Part shown: in pieces, positions 58,209-64,000 of the stretch
Layout: each line of letters starts with the position of its first letter
Position numbering within the stretch: the stretch's first letter is position 1
NCBI GenBank assembly: GCA_900546845.1
Contig: UREK01000003.1
Coordinates: 1 to 64,000, forward strand
Reading direction: 5' to 3'
DNA: 64,000 nucleotides
Source: an uncultured Eubacteriales bacterium
GTDB lineage: Bacteria; Bacillota; Clostridia; Christensenellales; CAG-138
Program-made: the position numbers and the translations under genes
The notes under the pieces: model-generated
The model's database searches: none
Seen by the model: only the letters and a program-made list of their open reading frames with translations
What the model was told of the DNA's origin: nothing

Positions 58209-58424
58209 TATACATACTTCAAACGAAGAGGCTTTACCATTGAATGAGTCCAGCCCGACGGCGGTTTTGATTTGCCGACGAGCTTTGAAAAGGCGGCTGA
58301 TGAGCCTGGCGTGCGCCATAAGCTCATCAGCCCGTACTCCCCTCGCCGCAATGGCATGGCCGAGCGCGGTCATCGGGAAGACCCCAGACGGCCCCTTGCG
58401 CCCTTTACCTTATTCCTTCCCTAA
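58209..58424 (+). pseudogene. Transposase remnant (rve integrase core, IS3/IS481-like)
   Basis: One plus-strand frame reads KRRGFTIE, a TGA at 58245, then VQPDGGFDLPTSFEKAADEP and VRHKLISPYSPRRNGMAERGHRED before a TAA at 58422. The HKLI-PYSPRRNG--ER-HRED block is the conserved DDE region of IS3/IS481-type transposases, including the catalytic Glu. Both ends of the gene are missing and a stop interrupts it, so it is dead. The flanking 58070-58478 shows no other gene and no clear terminal repeats. Confidence 0.75.
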
Positions 58425-58478
58425 CATTTTCCTTCGTGCCTATGCAGTCCGGAACGTTTGACAAATCTACAGAATAGC

Positions 58479-59294
58479 TCACTGCGCCTTCTTCTGCATC
58501 CCATTCACATCGACAATGGTGTCCCCCTCCAGCAAAAGTTCGCTGATCGTGACGAACTCATACCCTTCGGAGATTGCGGTCTTAAGCAGCGTGGGAAGAT
58601 ATTCCTTGATCTTATAGCCGTTGTTATGGCAGAGGATGATGCAGCCCGGGTGCAGCTTGGGTAAGACGCTGTCGAGAATCGTCTGCGCGCTACGCTCCTC
58701 CTTCCAATCGACCGTATCGATGTCCCATTGCAGCACCTCATAGCCGAGCGAGCGCACCGTCGTGATGACAGAATCGTTATATTCGCCGTAAGGCGCGCGG
58801 AACACGTTGGTCTTTTCCCCAGTGATCTTTACCATCATCGCCTCGAAATCCTCGATTTCCTTTTGCATTTGCGCGGCGGAAAGCTTGTTCATGTGCGGGT
58901 GCGTTGCAGTGTGGTTCCCAAGCTCGTGCCCCGCGTCGTAAATCGCCTTCACCTTGTCCGGATATTTTTCCACCCAGAAGCCGCATAGGAAGAACGTGGC
59001 TTTCACATCGTAACTTTTGAGCGTTTCCAGGATGAAGTCCGTCTTGTCGTCCTCCCACGCGGCGTCGATGGTCAGGGCAATCTTCTTGTCGTCGCGCTCC
59101 ACGCTGTAAACGGGCAGCTCGCGTTTCTTCCCGGCGAGCACCTCCAGCTCGTATTCCTCCACCACGGCCATGCTGCCCGCCGCAGTGGCGTTGCCGTCCG
59201 AGACGGCGATGGCGATGATCACGGCTGCGACCACGGCGATGAGAACGATGGCCGCGATCACAAGCGTGCGTTTTGTGATAACGAAGATACGCAA
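58479..59294 (-). CDS. Polysaccharide deacetylase (NodB domain)
   Basis: The 271-residue protein has an N-terminal membrane anchor (LVIAAIVLIAVVAAVIIAIAV) and a NodB domain: LTIDAAWEDDKT, the metal-binding HTATHPH, RAPYGEYND and ILCHNNG. It removes acetyl groups from peptidoglycan or a related polysaccharide outside the membrane. The DAAWEDDKT variant of motif 1 is the one seen in sporulation-type PdaB proteins, so a cortex role is possible. Translation probably starts at TTG (59294), six bases after GGAGGGG. Remnant transposase DNA lies downstream. Confidence 0.88.
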   Translation of the reverse strand: MRIFVITKRTLVIAAIVLIAVVAAVIIAIAVSDGNATAAGSMAVVEEYELEVLAGKKRELPVYSVERDDKKIALTIDAAWEDDKTDFILETLKSYDVKATFFLCGFWVEKYPDKVKAIYDAGHELGNHTATHPHMNKLSAAQMQKEIEDFEAMMVKITGEKTNVFRAPYGEYNDSVITTVRSLGYEVLQWDIDTVDWKEERSAQTILDSVLPKLHPGCIILCHNNGYKIKEYLPTLLKTAISEGYEFVTISELLLEGDTIVDVNGMQKKAQ

Positions 59295-59353
59295 AGCAAT
59301 CCCCTCCAACTGATGAAATGATGCTTTATCTTATGTGCCGGTTTGTCATTATA

Positions 59354-59383
59354 TTGCTTCCACGGCGTTTTGCATGGTAAAAT
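59354..59383 (+). promoter_or_regulatory. Promoter of recD2-comF
   Basis: TTGCTT (59354-59359), 18-bp spacer and TAAAAT (59378-59383), giving a short leader of about 30 bases. Confidence 0.5.
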
Positions 59384-59419
59384 GAAGCGAATTGGCGCAT
59401 AGAGACGAAAGGCTGCCTT

Positions 59420-61648
59420 ATGGAAGAAATCAAGGGTACCGTAAAAAGCATCATATTCCGTAACGAGGAGAACGGCTTTACCGTGCTGGAGCTGGTCGAT
59501 GCGGCTGGGGACGAGATTACGGCAGTGGGGCCGCTCCCGCTTGCAAACGTGGGAGAGCGCATTGAGGTTTCAGGCACATGGACGGAACACCCAACCTATG
59601 GCCGCCAGCTTCGCGCCCAGGGCTGCCGCGTGCTTGCCCCCGCAACGCTGACCGCGCTCGTCAATTACCTCGGCAGCGGCCTTATCCGCGGCGTGGGGGA
59701 AAGCACGGCACGGGAAATCGTGAACACGTTTGGCCTCGAGACGCTCCCCGTGCTCGAAAACGCGCCGGAGCGCCTGACAGAGGTGCCGGGCATCGGCCGC
59801 CTGCGCGCGGCGAAGATCGCGGAATCCTTTGCCGCGCAGCGCGACATGCGGGACATTATGCTCGCCTTGCAGGAATTCGGCGTAACGGTCTCCCAGGCGA
59901 TGAAGCTATACAAAGCGTACGGCAACCTTTGCTTGGCGAAGATCCAGGAAAACCCATACCGGCTGATTGATGAAATTGAAGGCATCGGCTTCCTTACGGC
60001 GGATAGGCTTGCGCAGAACGCTGGTGTGGAGAGAGACTCCGCGTTCCGCATCAAGGCGGGGCTAAAATATACGCTGCAGTGGGCAAGGCAGGAGGGGCAT
60101 ACTTATCTGCCTCGGGATATTCTCATCCGCATCGCGGCAAGCGAGCGCGTTCTCGGCGTGGAGCTGCTGCCGGTGGAACGCGCGCTTGACGAGCTGATCA
60201 TCGGCGGCGAGGTGGTATATCAAACGGTGGGGAGTGCGGACGGGGTATTCCTGCCGCGGATGCATTTCCTTGAGAGCGACTGCGCGAAGCGCCTTTTGCA
60301 GGTGCTGCATACCCCCTCACCGCTGCTTTTTCTCGATCCGGAAAATCAGGTGGCGCTGCTGGAGCGGGAGCTGAAAATTTCCCTTGCGCCGCAGCAGCAG
60401 GAAGCGGTGATCCGAGCGCTTACAAGCGGTGCGCTCGTCATCACCGGCGGACCCGGCACGGGCAAGACGACGATCCTGCGCTTCATCCTGCGGATCGTGC
60501 AGAACATGGGCCTTTCCTGCGAGCTTTGCGCGCCCACAGGCCGGGCGGCCAAGCGCATGGCGGAGGCGACGGGTGTGCCCGCGCGCACGATCCACCGGCT
60601 TTTGGAATACGGCTACGGCGGCGAGGGCTTTTTGAGGGATGAGGAAAACCCGGTGGAGACGGACCTCATCATCGTGGATGAAATGTCCATGGTGGATGTG
60701 CCGCTCATGCATGCGCTGCTGCGCGCGGTCGGCCCGAGCACGCGGCTTTTGATGGTGGGGGATGCGGATCAGCTCCCGCCCGTGGGTGCGGGGAACGTGC
60801 TTCGGGACGTCATCGAAAGCGGGGCTGTGCCTGTCATGCGCCTTACGGACATTTATCGCCAGGCGGAGCGCGGCATGATCGTGGAAAACGCGCACCGCAT
60901 CAACAATGGCCAGCCGCCGGAACTTTCCTCCGGCAAGGAGGACTTCCTCTTCGAGGAAATCGCTGCCGCAGAGGATGTGGCGCGCCGCGTCGTTGGGCTT
61001 TGCACGGGCCGCGTGAACCGGCTTTTGACGCGGGAACCGCGCAAGGATGTGCAGGTGCTTGTACCGATGAAGAAAGGGCCGCTCGGCATATATGCGCTCA
61101 ACGCGCGCATCCAGGCGGCCATGAACCCGCCCGGACGGCAAAAGCGGGAGCGCAAGCACGGCGATGTTGTTTTCCGCGAGGGCGACAAGGTCATGCAGGT
61201 TAAAAACAATTACAAGCTCAGCTGGAAGAAGGCGCGTTACAACGGCATAGCGGAGGAAGGCCTCGGCGTGTTCAACGGCGACCTTGGCACCATCCTGCGC
61301 ATCGACAGCACGGAGCAGGAGCTCGAGGTGCTCTTTGACGACGAGCGCGCGGCGGTCTACGATTTCACGATGCTCGACGAACTTTCGCTCGCCTATGCCG
61401 TCACGGTGCATAAAAGCCAGGGGAGCGAGTTCCCGATCGTTATCCTGCCGCTCATCAGCGGCGCGCCTTCCCTGATGACGCGTAATCTGCTCTACACAGC
61501 CGTGACGCGCGCGCGGGAACAGGTGTATATCCTCGGCCGGAGCCGCTGCGTGTACGAAATGGCTGCAAATGGGCAGGTGAAGAAGCGTTACAGCGCTCTC
61601 GGCGTTTTCCTGCAGGAGCTTGCGCCGCTCATCGGGGGTGGGCAATGA
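59420..61648 (+). CDS. recD2: RecD-like ATP-dependent DNA helicase
   Basis: The 742-residue SF1B 5'-3' helicase has an N-terminal OB-like and helix-hairpin-helix region typical of RecD2 (GTVKSIIFRNEENGFTVLEL, LTEVPGIGRLRAAKIAE, IEGIGFLTADRLA), then Walker A GGPGTGKTT, CAPTGRAAKRMAEATG, Walker B IVDEMSMVD, motif III GDADQLPPVGAG and motif VI near AVTVHKSQGSEF..YTAVTRAREQ. RecD2 acts in mismatch and fork repair without RecBC. It has its own promoter and overlaps comF by four bases. Confidence 0.94.
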   Translation: MEEIKGTVKSIIFRNEENGFTVLELVDAAGDEITAVGPLPLANVGERIEVSGTWTEHPTYGRQLRAQGCRVLAPATLTALVNYLGSGLIRGVGESTAREIVNTFGLETLPVLENAPERLTEVPGIGRLRAAKIAESFAAQRDMRDIMLALQEFGVTVSQAMKLYKAYGNLCLAKIQENPYRLIDEIEGIGFLTADRLAQNAGVERDSAFRIKAGLKYTLQWARQEGHTYLPRDILIRIAASERVLGVELLPVERALDELIIGGEVVYQTVGSADGVFLPRMHFLESDCAKRLLQVLHTPSPLLFLDPENQVALLERELKISLAPQQQEAVIRALTSGALVITGGPGTGKTTILRFILRIVQNMGLSCELCAPTGRAAKRMAEATGVPARTIHRLLEYGYGGEGFLRDEENPVETDLIIVDEMSMVDVPLMHALLRAVGPSTRLLMVGDADQLPPVGAGNVLRDVIESGAVPVMRLTDIYRQAERGMIVENAHRINNGQPPELSSGKEDFLFEEIAAAEDVARRVVGLCTGRVNRLLTREPRKDVQVLVPMKKGPLGIYALNARIQAAMNPPGRQKRERKHGDVVFREGDKVMQVKNNYKLSWKKARYNGIAEEGLGVFNGDLGTILRIDSTEQELEVLFDDERAAVYDFTMLDELSLAYAVTVHKSQGSEFPIVILPLISGAPSLMTRNLLYTAVTRAREQVYILGRSRCVYEMAANGQVKKRYSALGVFLQELAPLIGGGQ

Positions 61649-62286
61649 ACCGCGCGGCGGAGGCGCTCCTTTCGCTGCTTTACCCAGAGGGCGTAGCCTG
61701 CTTTGCGTGCGGCGGGGAAGCCAGCGTAAATGAAGCCGGTCTCTGCCCATCCTGCGCGGCTGGCTTGCGGCGGTGCGAGGCGCCGCCTGCGCTGCGCTTT
61801 GCGGACGGATTTACGGCTGGCCTTCTGTATACGGAGGAAACGGCGAACGCTGTGCACCGCTTTAAATATGGAGACGCGCGGTATCTGGCTGAGTTCCTCA
61901 TATCCTATCTGGTGCTTCCGGAGGACTGGGGCTTTGATGCGGTCGTGCCCGTGCCGCTGCACAAACGCCGCTTGAGCCGGCGCGGCTACAACCAGAGCGC
62001 ACTGCTGGCGGAGGCCCTTTCGGCGCGCGTGGGCGTCCCGGTGCGGGAGGATTTGCTCCGGCGCACGCGCAACACGGAAACGCAGACCGCGCTTAATGCG
62101 AGGCGGCGCGCGCGGAATTTGCGCGGCGCGTTTGAGGCTTCGCCTACCGCGAAGGGAATGCGGCTGCTTTTGATCGACGACGTGCGCACCACCGGCGCAA
62201 CGCTTTCCGAATGCGTGCGGGCGCTGCGCGCCGCGGGTGCGGAAGCCGTATACGCATGCGCGGCATGCGAACGAGAACTGGATTAG
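61645..62286 (+). CDS. comF: ComF-type phosphoribosyltransferase-like protein
   Basis: The 213-residue protein has an N-terminal zinc finger (CFACGGEASVNEAGLCPSC) and a PRTase fold with LLIDDVRTTGATLSECVRAL, preceded by VPVPLHKRRLSRRGYNQSALLAEALS. ComF proteins take part in DNA uptake, where the PRTase-like domain and zinc finger aid single-strand handling; some keep only an accessory role. Its ATG overlaps the recD2 TGA, and the recD2-comF pair is common in Clostridia. A terminator-like hairpin lies between its stop and spoIIID. Confidence 0.9.
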   Translation: MNRAAEALLSLLYPEGVACFACGGEASVNEAGLCPSCAAGLRRCEAPPALRFADGFTAGLLYTEETANAVHRFKYGDARYLAEFLISYLVLPEDWGFDAVVPVPLHKRRLSRRGYNQSALLAEALSARVGVPVREDLLRRTRNTETQTALNARRRARNLRGAFEASPTAKGMRLLLIDDVRTTGATLSECVRALRAAGAEAVYACAACERELD

Positions 62287-62299
62287 TCATGTTTCGGGG

Positions 62300-62341
62300 A
62301 ACACCCTCATAAGCTGTACAAAGCTTGTTCGGGGGTGTTTT
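62300..62341 (+). terminator. Terminator-like hairpin overlapping the spoIIID ribosome binding site
   Basis: AACACCC (62300-62306) pairs with GGGTGTT (62333-62339), and AAGCT/AGCTT form an inner stem; TTTT-like bases follow. The right arm contains the GGGGGTG ribosome binding site of spoIIID, so the fold would hide it. Confidence 0.5.
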
Positions 62342-62599
62342 ATGTACGCTTATATCGAGGAACGCGTTTTGTCTCTTGCCGAGTATATCATAGAGCATGA
62401 ATCCACGGTGCGGGCAGCCGCGCGGGAGTTCGGCATCAGCAAATCCACAGTGCATCAGGACATGCAAACGCGCTTGCGGCAGCTTGACCCGGCGCTTGCC
62501 AAGGAGGTGCGGGCGATCCTGGATAAAAATAAAGAAGAACGCCACATACGCGGCGGCATGGCGACCTACCGTAAATATAAGGGCGAAGGGAAGCCGTAA
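62342..62599 (+). CDS. spoIIID: Sporulation transcriptional regulator SpoIIID
   Basis: The 85-residue DNA-binding protein starts YIEERVLSLAEYIIEHESTVRAAAREFGISKSTVHQDMQ, the recognition helix of SpoIIID, followed by LPK-free LRQLDPALAKEVRAILDKNKEERHIRGGMATYRKYK, matching the family nearly end to end. It tunes the sigma-E regulon in the mother cell during sporulation. It lies 55 bases after comF, with a hairpin in between and no consensus sigma-A promoter. Its presence indicates an endospore-forming lineage. Confidence 0.95.
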   Translation: MYAYIEERVLSLAEYIIEHESTVRAAAREFGISKSTVHQDMQTRLRQLDPALAKEVRAILDKNKEERHIRGGMATYRKYKGEGKP

Positions 62600-62684
62600 A
62601 AGCAGACGTTTGCGCGGTGCAAAACGGCCCTGGACCGTAGCAGTGGTTTAAGCTGAGACGGTTTTATGTACCCGGACTTATATT

Positions 62685-63602
62685 CTAGGCAAACAGAAGG
62701 CTGATAAGCGGGATCGTTACGATCGAGCAAAGTGTGGAAACGAAGGTGAGCTGCGCCGCATATTGCGCGTCCCCGTCATATTTTTCCGCAAGAATAGAAG
62801 TGGAAGCGCCAGCGGGCATGGCAGTCATGATGACAGCGATGTTGATGAGCAGCGCGTCCGCGGCAAGCAGCTTCAGCACACCGTAGACCAAAAGCGGGAA
62901 CGCGATGAGCCGCAGGAAGGTATAATACAGGATCGACTTTGCAAAGAGGGATTTGACGTCCGCATCGGCCATGATGGAACCGACCGTGATCATGGAGATC
63001 GGCACGGTGGTGCGGCTGATGCTGTAGATCGTATCGCCCAGGAACTGCGGCAGCTCCACGCGGGCGAGCATCAGCACTATGCCGATAAAGATCGAGACGA
63101 TACATGGGTGCGTCACGAGCTTCCGAAACGCGTCCTTCCTGTTCACGCTTGTAAAGAGCGAAAGGCCCGCCGTCCACATCGTAAAGCGGATGGGGATCTG
63201 GAACAGGGAAGTATACAAAACGCCGAGGCTGCCATAGAGCGTTTCCGCGATCGGCATGCCGACAAAGCTCGAATTTGAGCAGATGATCCCATAGCGCAGG
63301 ATCGCCTGCTTTTCCAACGGGTAAGCCCGGAACAGAATCTTTCCGGCGAAAACGGCAAAGGCCTGAACGGCTGCTGCGATCACGATTGCAAGCACGCAGC
63401 TTTTTACGAATTCTGCCGAGATCGTGATTTCCCCTAAAAAAGAGTGGACGATGTTGCAGGGCAGGAGCACGTTCACGAGCAGGCTTGAAACCGCTTTTTC
63501 AGATTCCCGGTTCAGAATGCGGCACTTTTTGACGATGAACCCCACGAGCACCAGCAAAAGCAGCACGAGCTGTTGATTGAGCACTTTCCCGAAAAATAAC
63601 AT
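62685..63602 (-). CDS. AEC family transporter (auxin efflux carrier type)
   Basis: The 305-residue protein has about ten helices, with KKCRILNRESEKAVSSLLVNVLLPCNIVHSF near the start, the PCN-type motif of the AEC family, and CSNSSFVGMPIAETLYGSLGVLY in the middle. Bacterial members export or import small carboxylates such as malate or malonate. The start is ATG at 63602 in an AGAATG context with GGGG 12 bases upstream; the frame upstream is unlikely to be used. A TTGCAA-17-TATACT promoter lies at 63675-63647. Confidence 0.88.
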   Translation of the reverse strand: MLFFGKVLNQQLVLLLLVLVGFIVKKCRILNRESEKAVSSLLVNVLLPCNIVHSFLGEITISAEFVKSCVLAIVIAAAVQAFAVFAGKILFRAYPLEKQAILRYGIICSNSSFVGMPIAETLYGSLGVLYTSLFQIPIRFTMWTAGLSLFTSVNRKDAFRKLVTHPCIVSIFIGIVLMLARVELPQFLGDTIYSISRTTVPISMITVGSIMADADVKSLFAKSILYYTFLRLIAFPLLVYGVLKLLAADALLINIAVIMTAMPAGASTSILAEKYDGDAQYAAQLTFVSTLCSIVTIPLISLLFA

Positions 63603-63646
63603 TCTAGGCAAACCCCGTTTCCCGTTTATTGGCAGGATCAGACTCA

Positions 63647-63675
63647 AGTATACGCAAAAAGCCATGCCGTTGCAA
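63647..63675 (-). promoter_or_regulatory. Promoter of the AEC transporter gene
   Basis: On the minus strand TTGCAA (63675-63670), 17-bp spacer and TATACT (63652-63647). The predicted start lies about 40 bases before the ATG. Confidence 0.55.
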
Positions 63676-63796
63676 GCGGAAGCAGCTGCGGAGGGCAGAG
63701 CAAATTCATTCAGCGGACAGATTCAAATACAAATATGCTGGGAAGATCCGGCCGGAGCAAGGCCGGCATGCCGGGATACTCTGCTGAAATTCAACG

Positions 63797-63825
63797 TTGA
63801 CAAAGCATGCGATATGCGTTATTAT
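63797..63825 (+). promoter_or_regulatory. Promoter of the Met/Cys-rich small ORF
   Basis: TTGACA (63797-63802), 17-bp spacer and TATTAT (63820-63825). A CCGGCC / GGCCGG hairpin (63748-63766) lies upstream. Confidence 0.7.
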
Positions 63826-63861
63826 AACTGTGTTTTATTTATGTAACAAAGGAGTTACCAG

Positions 63862-63969
63862 ATGGAATCCGTGTTTGCGACCATGATGATGCCCATGAGC
63901 TGCATGTCCATGATGATGTGCGGCTCTTCGTGCGTTCCCCTAAGCGGGTCAGTGTGGCTGCAAATGTGA
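63862..63969 (+). CDS. Met/Cys-rich 35-residue protein
   Basis: ATG at 63862 follows AAAGGAG at an ideal eight-base distance and a consensus promoter at 63797-63825, so it is very likely translated. The product has ten Met and three Cys in 35 residues, clustered as MMMPMSCMSMMMCGSSC. Met and Cys clusters of this kind coordinate Cu(I) or other soft metals in known proteins, but I recognise no family. A further gene begins 21 bases after its stop with its own GGAGG, so it may be the first cistron, or leader, of an operon that leaves the window. Confidence 0.5.
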   Translation: MESVFATMMMPMSCMSMMMCGSSCVPLSGSVWLQM

Positions 63970-63989
63970 GGAGGTCCTTATCCGTTCAC

Positions 63990-64000
63990 ATGGGCGGCGG
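63990..64000 (+). CDS. Start of a gene cut by the right edge
   Basis: ATG at 63990 begins M-G-G and runs off the window. GAGGAGG (63967-63973) lies 16 bases upstream, overlapping the stop of the Met/Cys-rich ORF. Nothing can be said about its product. Confidence 0.3.

Noticed and set aside
60317..61750. A 477-codon minus-strand frame opposite recD2
   Set aside because: RecD2 motifs on the plus strand are complete; the antisense frame has no recognisable domain.
1..64000. tRNA, rRNA, CRISPR arrays, prophage or a defence system
   Set aside because: No cloverleaf patterns, regularly spaced repeats, phage structural genes or known defence genes were found on reading either strand.

Overview
The window looks like a chromosomal segment of a spore-forming, low-to-moderate GC (by eye mid-50s %) member of the Clostridia (Bacillota). 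The reasons are: strong AGGAGG-type ribosome binding sites, TTGACA-17-TATAAT promoters, a spoIIID gene, an LPXTG surface protein, lipoprotein foldase and solute-binding proteins, an infC-rpmI-rplT operon with a terminator-bearing leader, a Clostridia-type C4 zinc-ribbon/Nif3/TrmK run, and an RNase P RNA. I cannot name the genus. No tRNA, rRNA or CRISPR array was seen.

Layout. 1-2565 is an accessory, partly decayed patch: a VanZ-like gene running off the left edge, a PadR regulator with a clear promoter and palindromic operator, a small HAAS-domain gene whose membrane/extracellular half is cut off by an in-frame stop, and two gene fragments. 2566-13986 holds a sortase-anchored SH3 protein, a PrsA/SurA-like foldase with a GIY-YIG-like protein, two tandem M3 oligoendopeptidases, an AlaX-type editing protein, a zinc carboxypeptidase, infC-rpmI-rplT and a SpoU-type methyltransferase. 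14248-25500 holds nucleotide sanitation (Nudix, Maf-Nudix fusion), the cell-shape block (mreB, mreC, mreD, PBP2), a DUF4342 protein, a two-component system, a SPOR-domain protein and rnpB. 25535-27775 is the zinc-ribbon/Nif3/TrmK operon.

27968-42015 is a catabolic-looking island. A Dpp-type ABC importer is co-transcribed with a creatininase-family hydrolase and two nitrilase-family amidases. Divergent from it, or following on, are a RraA-like protein, MarR and LysR regulators, a DHDPS-family aldolase/lyase, a class V aminotransferase and an aldo/keto reductase. Together they suggest uptake of an amide- or ureide-like compound, hydrolysis, and processing of the carbon skeleton to oxo acids; the substrate is unknown. 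42254-45246 is an MFS plus GH2 glycosidase pair.

45254-48029 holds a ComEC-like metallohydrolase, a lone acyl carrier protein and a short-chain dehydrogenase. 48166-58003 is a second island: a MerR regulator facing a 19-bp-spacer promoter, a 38-codon Cys-containing ORF, a full Dpp importer whose two ATPases are fused, then AroM-like, DUF917, Asp/Glu/hydantoin-racemase-like and nitroreductase-like genes, ended by a strong terminator. After an insertion-sequence remnant come a polysaccharide deacetylase, recD2, comF, spoIIID, an auxin-efflux-type carrier and a Met/Cys-rich 35-residue ORF with its own promoter.

The most unusual structural signal is a roughly 200-bp, hairpin-rich repeat present twice (5524-5724 and 14032-14230). 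Each copy sits between two near-identical copies of a terminator-like hairpin, as if the element inserts into terminators and duplicates them.
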